DNA from: an uncultured Clostridium sp. | GTDB taxonomy: Bacteria; Bacillota; Clostridia; Lachnospirales; Lachnospiraceae | Direction: 5' to 3' | NCBI GenBank assembly: GCA_938036545.1 | Contig: CALHQJ010000113.1 | Span: 1 to 60,928 of the forward strand | DNA: 60,928 nucleotides | In this document: positions 1 to 9,226 of the stretch, one piece after another | Numbering within the stretch: the first letter of the stretch is position 1 | Layout of the letters: the number at the start of each line of letters is the position of its first letter | Made by a program: the position numbers and the translations under genes | Notes under the pieces: generated by a model | Seen by the model: only the letters and a program-made list of their open reading frames with translations | What the model was told of the DNA's origin: nothing | The model's database searches: none

Positions 1-99
1 TTGAAATCCATTCTTGCATTACGAGGCAATTATACTTCCTATATGGGAAATTATCGCAAGGAGACTGCGGATTGTGGAAAAATATACTTTATGATATAA
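1..99 (+). other. Open frame entering from the left edge (possible gene tail)
   Basis: Frame 1 is open from the left edge to a TAA at 97-99. It encodes about 32 residues with the stretch RGNYTSYMGNYRKE. That loosely recalls the GNYxxY...KE segment that follows the second ATPase domain of ABC-F proteins, so this could be a broken ABC-F tail. The stretch is too short to be sure and may be non-coding. The promoter of the next gene overlaps its end. Confidence 0.2.
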
Positions 100-100
100 T
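72..100 (+). promoter_or_regulatory. Sigma-A promoter of the first polysaccharide gene
   Basis: TTGTGG (72-77), a 17-base spacer and a perfect TATAAT (95-100). This leaves a short leader with GGAGGAG at 113-119 before the start codon. Confidence 0.75.
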
Positions 101-126
101 AGAAACACTTATGGAGGAGAATGATA

Positions 127-1698
127 ATGACGATAAAAGAAACAAAGAAAAGCAACTTTCCAGAAAAAGCGGTAAGCTGTTATTTATATGCCGTTTTGTG
201 CTTATTGCCATTGATATTTGTTAACTATTATGCAGATATTGCGTATGTGAAATATTACTATTATATAGGGTGTTCTTTGGCATTTATGGCAGTTCTTGTG
301 GGATATGGAATGAGAGTAATCCACAAAAATAAAAATATTATTTTTTCAGTAAAAGACAGAAGTTTTGTGAGAATCATGCAAAATAGCTGGAATCATATGA
401 CAACTCCAGAAAAACTCATACTGGGATACTTGCTAGTTGCGGCTGTCTCTACCGTTCAGTCTGATTATTTTTATGAATCATTCTGGGGAAATGAGGGGCG
501 GCTGACAGGATTGTTTTTGACATTGATTTATGGGATTTGTTTTTTGCTGATAGGCCGATATGGAAGTTTGAAAACAAGACTGATCGATGCATTTCTGTTT
601 GTGGGAAATCTGGTTAGTTTATTTGGAATTACAGATTATTTCCAGATGGACATCCTTGGATTTAAAGAGAATATGTGGCAGGATCAGTTGCTGATGTTTA
701 CGTCAACAATTGGTAATATAAATATTTATACAGTAGTGGTAGCAATGTTTGCTGCTATTGCCATGATTCTTTTTATTGCAGAACAGAAAACTGGCAAAAA
801 GATTTATTATTATATCACATTGATAATTGCATTATCTGCGCTGATTATGGGGCAAAGTGATAATGCATATGTGTCGTTGCTGGCACTGTTTGGGCTGTCT
901 CCGCTGTATCTGTTTCGGTACAGATGGGGAGTGAAAGGATATGGCATTTCGGTTGCAACCCTGTTATCTGTGATTTTGTGTGTTGATTTCTGCTCAAAAA
1001 ATATACCCAATGCCATTGTCTTGGGAGGCATTATGGGGGTTATTGGCTCTTTAAAGTTTTTCCCGCTGATAGTTGCTGCAGCCTGGGTAATAGCGGCTGT
1101 GATTATATGGATGGATCGAAACCACAAGGAAGAAGAAGTCTCTGTATGGTGGAGAAGGGGCTGGATAGGCCTGATTGTACTGGTCTGTGTGGCAGTGGTA
1201 TACGTTCTTTATGACTGCAATATAGCAGGAAATGCAGAGAAATATGGCCCGATTCAGAGTTATGTGCTGTTAAACGACAGATGGGGAACCAATCGGGGAT
1301 ACATCTGGAGAGTAGCGCTGGAATGCTACAGGGATTATCCGTGGTATCGCAAATTAGTTGGTTTCGGACCAGATACCTTCGGAATTATTACATACCATAA
1401 ATACCGTCCAGAAATGCAGCGGCTGTTTGGAGAAATATACGACAGCACACATAATGAGTATATCCAATACCTGGTAACAGTAGGAGCAGCAGGGCTGCTG
1501 TTATACTTATCTATGATTGTTTCATCTGTAAAAAGAATATGGCAGAAGCAGAAAGATAATCCATTGGCTATGGCGGTGATGTTTGCGCTGATATGCTATT
1601 GGATGCAGGCGTTTGTAAATATCAATATTCCGATTTCTGCGGCGCTTATGTGGACATTGTGGGGACTTTCTATGGCTGCCTGCCGAAAGGTACCGTAA
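127..1698 (+). CDS. O-antigen ligase/polymerase-like multispanning membrane protein
   Basis: Integral membrane protein of about 523 residues with roughly ten or more hydrophobic helices, likely of the O-antigen ligase (Wzy/WaaL, PF04932-like) superfamily. A large hydrophilic loop (about residues 375-445) contains NDRWGTNRGYIWR, GFGPDTFG and DSTHNEYIQYL; the last matches the HNxYL motif before the final helices of this family. It would polymerise or ligate lipid-linked glycan on the outer face of the membrane. The in-frame ATG at 121 is only 3 bases from the Shine-Dalgarno GGAGG, so the ATG at 127 (spacing 9) is preferred. It has its own promoter and terminator, so it is a single-gene unit ahead of the transferase operon. 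Ligase and polymerase cannot be told apart here. Confidence 0.75.
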   Translation: MTIKETKKSNFPEKAVSCYLYAVLCLLPLIFVNYYADIAYVKYYYYIGCSLAFMAVLVGYGMRVIHKNKNIIFSVKDRSFVRIMQNSWNHMTTPEKLILGYLLVAAVSTVQSDYFYESFWGNEGRLTGLFLTLIYGICFLLIGRYGSLKTRLIDAFLFVGNLVSLFGITDYFQMDILGFKENMWQDQLLMFTSTIGNINIYTVVVAMFAAIAMILFIAEQKTGKKIYYYITLIIALSALIMGQSDNAYVSLLALFGLSPLYLFRYRWGVKGYGISVATLLSVILCVDFCSKNIPNAIVLGGIMGVIGSLKFFPLIVAAAWVIAAVIIWMDRNHKEEEVSVWWRRGWIGLIVLVCVAVVYVLYDCNIAGNAEKYGPIQSYVLLNDRWGTNRGYIWRVALECYRDYPWYRKLVGFGPDTFGIITYHKYRPEMQRLFGEIYDSTHNEYIQYLVTVGAAGLLLYLSMIVSSVKRIWQKQKDNPLAMAVMFALICYWMQAFVNINIPISAALMWTLWGLSMAACRKVP

Positions 1699-1704
1699 TA
1701 TACA

Positions 1705-1743
1705 AAGCTGACATCTGGAAAAATCCCAGATGTTGGCTTTTTT
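1705..1743 (+). terminator. Rho-independent terminator
   Basis: ACATCTGG (1711-1718) pairs with CCAGATGT (1726-1733), the stem is extended by AAAGC/GCTTT, and a run of T follows. It closes the first gene. Confidence 0.8.
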
Positions 1744-1788
1744 TCATAATTTCTTAAAGATTTCCTAATATTTTCAGCAACCTTGAGA

Positions 1789-1818
1789 TTGTACTGAGAT
1801 GTCGTTTTATGGTATACT
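1789..1818 (+). promoter_or_regulatory. Promoter of the sugar transferase operon
   Basis: TTGTAC (1789-1794), an 18-base spacer and TATACT (1813-1818), about 45 bases before the preferred start codon of the next gene. Confidence 0.6.
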
Positions 1819-1863
1819 AGGATAAACTATGACTAAAAAGAAGAATTGGAAGAGTTGAAAAAG

Positions 1864-3198
1864 ATGAATAAAAATGAAAAATACAAAAGATTAGTAAAAT
1901 TGTCGTTTTCGTTTGTTCAGATTGGACTGCTGGTATCGTTGTACAGCTTTTTGTGGATTGGATATTATAATAAAGTAATCCTGTATCCATTTTTCCGCAG
2001 GGGCAACTGGATGATGATTTTCATTTATGCAGTGTTACTGATGTTTTTCATGCAGCTGTATGGAGGATTTAAGGTAGGATATTTAAAAAAGGGAAATCTG
2101 ATATACTCCCAGATTTTATCGACTCTTTTTACCAATATTATTACCTACCTTCAGATAGCGGTATTAAATAAAGCTTTTATGTCTCCGCTTCCGCTGATTG
2201 GCTTACTGGTAGTGGAGACACTGGTTATTATGATCTGGACAACGGCATTTCAGTGGATTTACAGCGGATTATTTCCGCCCAGAAGAATGCTGTTTATCAG
2301 CGGAGACCGTTCGGATTACCATTTGAGAGACAAGATTAATGCAAGAGATGACAAATACATTATCGAAAAAACGGTAAATTACAGGCGGGGGATGGAACGT
2401 CTGATTCCGGATATACAGAAATATGATGCGGTGATTATTGGAGACATGCCCTCCCATGAGAGAAATGTGATTTTAAAGTATTGCTTCCAAAATTCCATTC
2501 GCTCTTACTGTGTACCAAAGATTTCGGATATTTTACTGAAATCCTCTAATGAACTGAACCTATTTGATTCTCCGCTGTTGCTGTCTAGAAATATGGGATT
2601 GTCCATTGAGCAGCTGTTTGTAAAAAGAGTGATTGATATTATAGGCTCAGCCATTGGAATTGTGGTTACGTTGCCGTTTTTTGTGATTATCGGTATCTGC
2701 ATTAAATTGACAGACGGCGGGCCGGTTATTTATAAGCAGACGCGACTTACAAAAGATGGAAGACCATTTGAAATTTATAAATTCCGGACCATGATTCAAA
2801 ATGCAGAAAAAGACGGCATTCCCCGTCTGGCAGCAGAAGGAGATCCCAGAATCCTGCCAATTGGCCGTATTTTAAGAAGGACAAGGCTGGATGAGCTGCC
2901 CCAGATTTATAATATTTTAAAAGGGGATATGTCTCTGGTAGGGCCGCGGCCGGAACGTCCGGAGCTGGTAGAAGAATTTACAGCAGAAATACCGGAATTT
3001 CCAAGCAGAATGAAAGTAAAAGCAGGGCTTACGGGATATGCACAGGTATATGGCAAATATAATACAACGCCCTATGACAAGCTGAAATTAGATTTAACCT
3101 ATATCCGAAATTATTCCGTCTTTTTAGACTTGAAATTGATTTTTATGACCCCTAAAATCCTGTTCTTAAAGGAAAGCACAGAAGGAGTACAGCAGTGA
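1864..3198 (+). CDS. Polyprenyl-phosphate sugar-1-phosphate transferase (initiating glycosyltransferase)
   Basis: Membrane enzyme that starts repeat-unit synthesis by moving a sugar-1-phosphate from a nucleotide sugar to undecaprenyl phosphate. The N-terminal half has four to five hydrophobic segments and a soluble linker. The bacterial sugar transferase domain (PF02397) starts near residue 253 with KRVIDIIGS and contains YKFRTM, RLDELPQIYNILKGDMSLVGPRPERPE and GLTGYAQVYG, the complete family signature. About 444 residues from the ATG at 1864; a TTG at 1846 in the same frame is an alternative, but the promoter lies very close to it. The stop overlaps the GTG of the next gene, so the two are translationally coupled. 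The sugar specificity (galactose, glucose or a diacetamido sugar) is not readable. Confidence 0.85.
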   Translation: MNKNEKYKRLVKLSFSFVQIGLLVSLYSFLWIGYYNKVILYPFFRRGNWMMIFIYAVLLMFFMQLYGGFKVGYLKKGNLIYSQILSTLFTNIITYLQIAVLNKAFMSPLPLIGLLVVETLVIMIWTTAFQWIYSGLFPPRRMLFISGDRSDYHLRDKINARDDKYIIEKTVNYRRGMERLIPDIQKYDAVIIGDMPSHERNVILKYCFQNSIRSYCVPKISDILLKSSNELNLFDSPLLLSRNMGLSIEQLFVKRVIDIIGSAIGIVVTLPFFVIIGICIKLTDGGPVIYKQTRLTKDGRPFEIYKFRTMIQNAEKDGIPRLAAEGDPRILPIGRILRRTRLDELPQIYNILKGDMSLVGPRPERPELVEEFTAEIPEFPSRMKVKAGLTGYAQVYGKYNTTPYDKLKLDLTYIRNYSVFLDLKLIFMTPKILFLKESTEGVQQ

Positions 3199-4313
3199 AA
3201 AAAGCGTTACTGGTGACGACTGTCAGCGGATTCGTGCCACAGTTTGAAATGAATAATGTCCGCATTTTGCAGCAAATGGGATACGAGGTACATTACGCAT
3301 CCAATTATCATATGCCTTCCTATGGAAATGATAACAGCAGGCTGGATGGAACCGGAATTATTCGGCATCAAGTGGATTTTGAACGCAGTCCATTTACGTT
3401 GAAAAACATTGCCGTGTATAAGCAGTTAAAAAAGGTGATGGAAGAAGAGCAGTTCGATTTGGTGCACTGTCATACGCCTATGGGCGGAGCACTAGCCAGA
3501 ATTGCGGCTCACAATACCAAGACAGGGCCAGTATTATATACGGCCCATGGATTTCACTTTTTTAAGGGTGCCCCATTGGTAAACTGGCTGTGTTACTATC
3601 CGGTTGAAAAGATGCTCTCCCATTATACAGATGTTTTGATTTGCATTAACCAGGAAGATTATGAGCGTGCGAAAAAGAAATTTTATGCAAAACAGGTGAT
3701 TAAGATTCCTGGAGTGGGGATTGACATTAAGCGGATAGAAAATATTGACGTAGATCGCAATAAAAAGCGAGAAGAGCTAGGGATTGGCAAAGAACAGAAA
3801 GTATTGCTCTTTGTCGGAGAAATGACGAAAAACAAGAATCACAGACTGATTATTGAAGTAGTTGCCAAGCTTCACGATAGTAGTATAATAGCAGTATTTT
3901 GCGGGCATGGTCAGGAAGAACAGCATCTGCGTGAACTGGCAAAAACGCTTCATGTGGAAGAACAGATTCGATTCTTAGGGTATCGAAAGGATGTCCTGGA
4001 GATATACAAAATAGCCGATTTGTTTGTATTTCCATCGATGCGGGAAGGACTTCCAGTGGCATTGATAGAGGCTATGGCAAGCGGATTGGCAGTGGTATGC
4101 AGCAAAGTCCGTGGAAATACTGATTTGATAGCGGATGAGCCAGTAATGGCGGTACCTACAGATGTGGACGGATTTTGTAAAGCAATATCCAAGGTGCTGG
4201 CAGATGAAGACTATCGAAAAACGCTGGCGGACAAAAATCAAAAAGCAGTGCAGAAATTTGACAAACAAAATGTAATCAGTATTATGAGCCAAATTTACAG
4301 ACAGTTGGGGTAG
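3195..4313 (+). CDS. Glycosyltransferase family 4 (GT-B)
   Basis: Cytoplasmic GT-B enzyme of 372 residues that would add the second or a later sugar to the lipid-linked repeat unit. The N-terminal acceptor domain has LVHCHTPMGGALAR and the HGFHFFKG segment. The donor domain has FVGEMTKNKNH and the EX7E-type signature REGLPVALIEAMASG near residue 282. It starts with GTG in a GTGA overlap with the preceding transferase gene and uses GGAG inside that gene. This position directly behind an initiating transferase is typical of EpsD/CapM-like enzymes. Donor and acceptor are unknown. Confidence 0.85.
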   Translation: MKKALLVTTVSGFVPQFEMNNVRILQQMGYEVHYASNYHMPSYGNDNSRLDGTGIIRHQVDFERSPFTLKNIAVYKQLKKVMEEEQFDLVHCHTPMGGALARIAAHNTKTGPVLYTAHGFHFFKGAPLVNWLCYYPVEKMLSHYTDVLICINQEDYERAKKKFYAKQVIKIPGVGIDIKRIENIDVDRNKKREELGIGKEQKVLLFVGEMTKNKNHRLIIEVVAKLHDSSIIAVFCGHGQEEQHLRELAKTLHVEEQIRFLGYRKDVLEIYKIADLFVFPSMREGLPVALIEAMASGLAVVCSKVRGNTDLIADEPVMAVPTDVDGFCKAISKVLADEDYRKTLADKNQKAVQKFDKQNVISIMSQIYRQLG

Positions 4314-4318
4314 AATGT

Positions 4319-4501
4319 ATGCCTAAGGTTTCAGTGATAATGGGAACATATAATGGGGAGAGTACGCTGGATGCAGCGATTCAATCTATATGTGACCAGA
4401 CATTTACAGATTGGGAATTTATTATTTGTGATGATTGCCCAACAAATAAATTGGTGTTTTTGAAAAAATCATACTGCAAAATAGCTGATTTTTTATTTTA
4501 G
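4319..4501 (+). pseudogene. Truncated family 2 glycosyltransferase (5' fragment)
   Basis: The first 41 or so codons encode the start of a GT-A enzyme (VSVIMGTYNGESTLDAAI, then DWEFIICDDC), closely resembling the intact enzyme encoded at 15825-16613. Homology stops right after the first DD motif (about base 4440); about 20 unrelated codons and a stop follow. The nucleotide-binding half is missing, so it cannot be active. It sits 5 bases behind the GT4 gene, where an intact GT2 would be expected. The break coincides with a sharp drop in GC content, so it marks the left edge of an inserted or exchanged block. Confidence 0.75.
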
Positions 4502-4893
4502 ATGAGATAAAATGAAATTTATTTTCAAATGTTTTAATATTGATAATAATGCTATAGTTTCTCTTGGCGTGCTTTACATAGATAGTGTTGAATAAAGTAT
4601 GATGATTTAAGAACAATGTATGGCGTGAGAACCATTTGAAACATCATGAATAATAAGTAACTTTGTTAATAATGACATTTTGTAATAGAAAAAGTTAAAA
4701 TAGTAATTGAAAAGTAAGTGATTAGTTAGAAATAGATAATAAGTATGGAGATTATGTGTGACTAATTTTGTAAATGAAAAGGCTGGAAAATATATAGAAT
4801 TGTCAAACTTTGTAGAAGATGCTATACTGTGAACAGTTATCAATCAAGAACAACTTGAATATCATTTTATGTTAGAATGAGGATTATATATTT
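4502..4893 (+). other. AT-rich intergenic junction
   Basis: 392 bases between the GT2 fragment and the TuaH-like gene. I see no gene, transposase remnant or tRNA. The only recognisable element is the promoter at 4800-4828. The base composition is much richer in A and T than in the preceding genes. Confidence 0.5.
4800..4828 (+). promoter_or_regulatory. Promoter of the ABC-exporter glycan operon
   Basis: TTGTCA (4800-4805), a 17-base spacer and TATACT (4823-4828). It lies 65 bases before the first ATG of the AT-rich operon that runs to 12230, with no other promoter seen inside that operon. Confidence 0.7.
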
Positions 4894-6027
4894 ATGAAAA
4901 TACTATATTTTGCTCCTATTTCATATGGAGATATAAAGCAGCGTCCACAGCATATTGCAGAAGAGTTGGCAAAAGAACATGAAGTTTGGTATGTAGATCC
5001 AACAATTACAGGGATGCGTTGTCTTAAAATGGATGGAACAAGCTGTAAGGCTTATCAATATGATGTTAATCATTCTCTACATGTTATTCGTTTAGATGGA
5101 CGATTATCTGCACATATAAAACTTCAAAATTATGATAAATTTTTAATAAATACATATTATGAACAGGCTCAACTAAAAAAAATATTAAAGCTAGTAGATA
5201 TCGTGTGGATTGGCTATGAGGCGTGTTATCGTTTCTTTTATTCGTATTATTCACAAAATAAGTTTAAAAATTCAAAACCTTTTTTGGTTTACGATAAGAT
5301 GGATGATAATGTATTATTAGAACAACACTCTTCTATAAAAAAATTTTTATATAAAATGAGAGCAGAATTAGAAGAGAAGGCAGATATTATTTTTGTAACA
5401 TCACATCTGTTTTATGAGAGTCTTTCTGAAAAACGAAAAAATGTATTTTTGATTCCTAATGGTGCTGATATAAAAATAGAAAAGAATACGTATATAGAAA
5501 CAACAAATAGGAATAAAGAAGCTAAGAGAGCTAGAAATTTTGGTTATATTGGGATGATTAGCCATTGGTTTGACAATGAATTAATCCGCATTCTAGCATT
5601 AGAGTATCCGGAGTGTACTATTTCGCTGGTTGGTCCGTTAACCATAGAAAAAATTGATCTGCCTAATGTTTATTATTATGGAAGGGTTCCAAAGAAAGAA
5701 ATTTATCAATGGATAGAACAATTTGATGTCTGTTTATATCCATTTAAAAAAAGCGATTTACTAGATACAATAGATCCTGTAAAGGTTTATGAATATTTAT
5801 TTGTTAATAAACCGGTAATTGCTGTTGATAGCAAAGAAATGAGTAAATATGGACAATGTATTTATACATATAAAAATCAAGAGGAATTTTTGAAGATATG
5901 CAAAACTCCTTTTTTAGCACAACCATTTTCAACAGATGAAGAAAAAATACAATTTTTTGAAAAAAATAGTTGGGAAAAAAGAGTGGAACAAATCGAAAAA
6001 GAATTAAATCATTTAAAGAAAGGGTAA
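4894..6027 (+). CDS. Glycosyltransferase, GT-B fold, TuaH-like
   Basis: 377-residue cytoplasmic glycosyltransferase. The opening MKILYFAPISYGDIKQRPQH and the VWYVDPT segment resemble TuaH-type enzymes of teichuronic acid loci. The donor half has IPNGADI, GYIGMISHWFDN and the late DPVKVYEYLFVNKPV segment in place of a classical EX7E motif. It is the first gene of the AT-rich operon, 5 bases before wecB. The acceptor and donor cannot be assigned. The gene is much richer in A/T than those before 4300, which suggests lateral origin together with its downstream partners. Confidence 0.7.
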   Translation: MKILYFAPISYGDIKQRPQHIAEELAKEHEVWYVDPTITGMRCLKMDGTSCKAYQYDVNHSLHVIRLDGRLSAHIKLQNYDKFLINTYYEQAQLKKILKLVDIVWIGYEACYRFFYSYYSQNKFKNSKPFLVYDKMDDNVLLEQHSSIKKFLYKMRAELEEKADIIFVTSHLFYESLSEKRKNVFLIPNGADIKIEKNTYIETTNRNKEAKRARNFGYIGMISHWFDNELIRILALEYPECTISLVGPLTIEKIDLPNVYYYGRVPKKEIYQWIEQFDVCLYPFKKSDLLDTIDPVKVYEYLFVNKPVIAVDSKEMSKYGQCIYTYKNQEEFLKICKTPFLAQPFSTDEEKIQFFEKNSWEKRVEQIEKELNHLKKG

Positions 6028-6031
6028 AAAT

Positions 6032-7129
6032 ATGAAAAAGATAATGTTAATTTTTGGTACGAGGCCAGAAGCTATAAAAATGTGTCCGCTTGTGAATGAG
6101 TTAAAAGGTAGAAAGGAATTAGAAACTATTGTATGTGTAACTGGTCAGCATCGACAGATGCTAGATCAAGTGCTGGAGGTGTTTCAAGTAATTCCTGATT
6201 ATGATTTGTCAATAATGAAAGAGCGCCAAACTTTATTTGATGTTACAGTTAATATATTAGATCGGATTAAAAATGTTTTAGAAAAAGAACATCCGGATAT
6301 TGTTTTAGTACATGGCGATACAACAACAACCTTTGTGTCCGCTTTAGCAGCATTTTATTTGCAGATTCCGGTTGGTCATGTAGAAGCAGGATTAAGAACA
6401 TATAATATTTATTCCCCTTATCCGGAAGAATTTAATCGTCAGGCTACGGGTATTATTTCAAAATTTAATTTTGCGCCTACAGAATTAGCGAGGGAAAATC
6501 TGCTAAAAGAAGGGAAAAACCCAGAATCTATCTTTGTAACCGGTAATACGGCTATTGATGCATTAAAAACTACGGTTCGAGATGATTATTTCCATGAGCA
6601 ACTAGAATGGGTCGGAGAAAGTCGTTTAATTATGTTAACAGCACATAGACGGGAGAATCTTGGAGAACCATTATATCATATGTTCAGAGCTATTCGGCGA
6701 ATTGTAGAGGAATTTGGAGATATCAAAGTGATTTATCCCATTCATATGAATCCTGTAGTAAGACAAACGGCAAGAAAAATTTTTGGAGATGATGATAGAA
6801 TTCGTTTGATAGAGCCATTAGAGGTAGTAGATTTTCATAATTTCCTATCTCGTTCATATTTGATTTTAACTGATAGCGGTGGAATTCAAGAAGAAGCTCC
6901 ATCGTTAGGAAAACCAGTTCTTGTTATGAGAGATACTACAGAGCGCCCAGAGGGAATTGCAGCAGGAACATTAAAACTTGTTGGAACAGATGAAGAGACT
7001 ATTTATAGTGAATTTAAGCGCTTATTAACAGAACAGGATGAGTATGAAAAAATGAGTCAAGCATCAAATCCTTATGGAGATGGATTTGCTTGTAAAAGAA
7101 TTGCAGATGTGTTAGTAAAAGAACTTTAA
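6032..7129 (+). CDS. wecB: UDP-N-acetylglucosamine 2-epimerase (non-hydrolysing)
   Basis: Interconverts UDP-GlcNAc and UDP-ManNAc in the cytoplasm. 365 residues, a full-length family member. Family signatures are present: FGTRPEAIKMCPL at the N-terminus, HGDTTTTFVSALAAFY, GHVEAGLRT, TAHRRENLGEP, YPIHMNP and TDSGGIQEEAPSLGKPV. It lies between the TuaH-like GT and the ABC exporter, so the exported polymer or its linkage unit probably contains ManNAc or a derivative such as ManNAcA; a dehydrogenase for the latter is not present in the window. wecB and mnaA are names for the same enzyme family. Confidence 0.93.
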   Translation: MKKIMLIFGTRPEAIKMCPLVNELKGRKELETIVCVTGQHRQMLDQVLEVFQVIPDYDLSIMKERQTLFDVTVNILDRIKNVLEKEHPDIVLVHGDTTTTFVSALAAFYLQIPVGHVEAGLRTYNIYSPYPEEFNRQATGIISKFNFAPTELARENLLKEGKNPESIFVTGNTAIDALKTTVRDDYFHEQLEWVGESRLIMLTAHRRENLGEPLYHMFRAIRRIVEEFGDIKVIYPIHMNPVVRQTARKIFGDDDRIRLIEPLEVVDFHNFLSRSYLILTDSGGIQEEAPSLGKPVLVMRDTTERPEGIAAGTLKLVGTDEETIYSEFKRLLTEQDEYEKMSQASNPYGDGFACKRIADVLVKEL

Positions 7130-7146
7130 GAGTGTAATAGGAGAAT

Positions 7147-7926
7147 ATGGTGAAAACAATAAAAGAATTATATGCATATCGAGAGATGATAGCAAGTCTT
7201 GTAAGAAAGGATTTACGAGGGCGTTATAAGGGATCTGTTTTAGGTTTTTTATGGACTTTTATTAACCCTTTATTACAATTAATTATATATACAATTGTAT
7301 TTTCTGTGATTTTGAGAGCAGGGATTGATAAATTTTATTTATTTTTATTTGTTGCATTAGTTCCATGGATCTTCTTTAGTTCAGCAATTACAGGTGGTTC
7401 AACAGCTATAATAAGCCAACAGGATATGGTTAAAAAAATTTATTTTCCACGACAGGTTTTACCGATTGCTTATGTAACAAGTAGTTTTGTAAATATGTTA
7501 CTATGTTTTTGCGTTATTTTTGCTGTATTATTAGTTAGTGGAACAGGAATTAATTTTAGAGCAGTTTTATATTTACCAATTATTATGATAGTGGAGTATA
7601 TATTGGCATTAGGAATTGGCTTGCTATCTGCAGCACTGACAGTATATTTTAGGGATTTGGAATATATTTTAGGTATTATTACAATGGCTTGGATGTATTT
7701 AACTCCTATTATGTATGACGTAGATATGATTCCAGATGAATTCAAGGTGATTTTTAATTTAAATCCAATGACGCCTATTATTGTGGCATACAGAGAAATT
7801 TTATATTATAAACGGATTCCAGAACTCTTTACTTTATATCACGCTGCGATTTTAGGTGTAGTTATTTTGGGAATTGGAAGTGTGGTCTTTTCAAAGTTAC
7901 AGAGAAATTTTGCGGAGGAATTGTAA
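7147..7926 (+). CDS. Polysaccharide ABC exporter, permease (Wzm/TagG-like)
   Basis: Membrane half of an ABC-2 exporter for a lipid-linked polysaccharide. 259 residues with six hydrophobic helices. The N-terminal segment LVRKDLRGRYKGSVLGFLWTFINPLLQL is typical of Wzm/TagG/KpsM permeases, and FSKLQRNFAEEL is the usual C-terminus. AGGAGA precedes the ATG. The following gene starts one base after the stop of this one and encodes the matching ATPase. Together they flip a completed chain, in contrast to the Wzy route suggested by the flanking genes. Confidence 0.9.
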   Translation: MVKTIKELYAYREMIASLVRKDLRGRYKGSVLGFLWTFINPLLQLIIYTIVFSVILRAGIDKFYLFLFVALVPWIFFSSAITGGSTAIISQQDMVKKIYFPRQVLPIAYVTSSFVNMLLCFCVIFAVLLVSGTGINFRAVLYLPIIMIVEYILALGIGLLSAALTVYFRDLEYILGIITMAWMYLTPIMYDVDMIPDEFKVIFNLNPMTPIIVAYREILYYKRIPELFTLYHAAILGVVILGIGSVVFSKLQRNFAEEL

Positions 7927-7927
7927 A

Positions 7928-9226
7928 TTGAATTCAGATATTGCAATAGAAGTAAAAAATATAAAGAAAAAATTTAAAGTTTATTTTGATAAAGGCTATG
8001 GATTAAAAGAAAAAATATTATTTGCAGGAAGAAGTAAATATGAAGAGAGGTGGGTATTAAATGACATTAGTTTTAAGATTGAAAAGGGACAAGCAGTTGG
8101 ATTGATTGGAAAAAATGGCTGTGGTAAAAGTACTATGTTGAAGCTAATTAGTAGGATTATTTACCCAACCGAAGGAACTGTCCAAATAAATGGTAGAGTG
8201 TCCAGCCTTTTAGAATTAGGGGCAGGATTTCATCCAGATATGAGCGGTCGAGAGAATATATATACTAATGCATCAATTTTTGGATTAACAAAAAAAGAAA
8301 TTGATAACAGACTGAATGATATTATTAAATTTTCAGAATTGGAAGAGTTTATTGATTGTCCAGTTCGAACATATTCATCGGGTATGTATATGAGATTAGC
8401 TTTTTCTGTTGCAATTAATGTTGATGCGGACATTCTATTGATTGATGAAATTTTAGCAGTAGGAGATGTTAGTTTTCAGGCAAAATGCTTTGAGCGATTG
8501 AAAGAAATAAAGAAGGCAGGTACTACGATTGTACTTGTGTCACACTCTCCAGGTCAGATAGAGCAGATTTGTGATAGAGCAATATGGATTGAAAATGGAA
8601 AGATTAAAGAAGATGGACTTCCAAGATTTGTAGGTGAAAGTTATTTAGCTCAAATGGAAGGGAAACGACTGGAAAAACTTTCAGCTGAGAAAAACAATGA
8701 ATTTACAGTACAAAAGGAAGAAATCAAGGAGTATCTAGCTCCAAATTGGTGTCCAACTGCAATTCGCTCTGGAAATAAAAGGATTAGATTCACTAAGGTA
8801 GAATTATTGAATGAAAAATGGGAACAGCAGAATACTTTTTCGACAGGAGATAATATCATAGTTCATATGGAATATGAGAGTGAGGAGGAGGGAACATTAG
8901 GTAATTTTGGTGTTGGAATTAATCGAGACGATGGTGTATACTGCTATGGAACTAATAACATCATCGAGAATGGAAAAATGATATCTACTAGAAAAAGAGG
9001 AAGTGTAGATATGATGTTTGTATCCAATACATTATTACCGGCAAAATATATTTTGGATGTAGCCGTTCATACAAAAGATGAAATACCATTTGATAAAATT
9101 CATCATATTTTAGAATTTTATGTAACAAGTAGAAAAAAAGATTTCGGTGTGTGCAGATTGAAAAATAAGTGGTGTGTAGATGGTAAAGAATTAATTGAGG
9201 AAGAGGATGATGGGATTGATAAATAG
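7928..9226 (+). CDS. Polysaccharide ABC exporter, ATPase with C-terminal carbohydrate-binding-type domain (Wzt/TagH-like)
   Basis: ATPase of the exporter, about 432 residues. The start is taken as TTG 7928 because GCGGAGGAA at 7912-7920 is spaced 7 bases from it; an upstream ATG at 7874 would run through the permease gene. Walker A GKNGCGKST is near residue 60, signature YSSGMYMRLAF near 148 and Walker B ADILLIDEILAVGD near 165. After a linker, residues about 278-425 form a beta-rich domain (GNKRIRFTKVELLNE, GNFGVGINRDDGVYCYGTN) like the Wzt C-terminal domain that reads the terminal modification of finished chains. This fits the methyltransferase/coiled-coil fusion encoded next. Confidence 0.9.
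   Translation: MNSDIAIEVKNIKKKFKVYFDKGYGLKEKILFAGRSKYEERWVLNDISFKIEKGQAVGLIGKNGCGKSTMLKLISRIIYPTEGTVQINGRVSSLLELGAGFHPDMSGRENIYTNASIFGLTKKEIDNRLNDIIKFSELEEFIDCPVRTYSSGMYMRLAFSVAINVDADILLIDEILAVGDVSFQAKCFERLKEIKKAGTTIVLVSHSPGQIEQICDRAIWIENGKIKEDGLPRFVGESYLAQMEGKRLEKLSAEKNNEFTVQKEEIKEYLAPNWCPTAIRSGNKRIRFTKVELLNEKWEQQNTFSTGDNIIVHMEYESEEEGTLGNFGVGINRDDGVYCYGTNNIIENGKMISTRKRGSVDMMFVSNTLLPAKYILDVAVHTKDEIPFDKIHHILEFYVTSRKKDFGVCRLKNKWCVDGKELIEEEDDGIDK

Noticed and set aside
7874..7927. Upstream ATG for the Wzt-like ATPase
   Set aside because: It would lie well inside the permease gene and has no ribosome site; TTG 7928 is spaced correctly from GCGGAGGAA.
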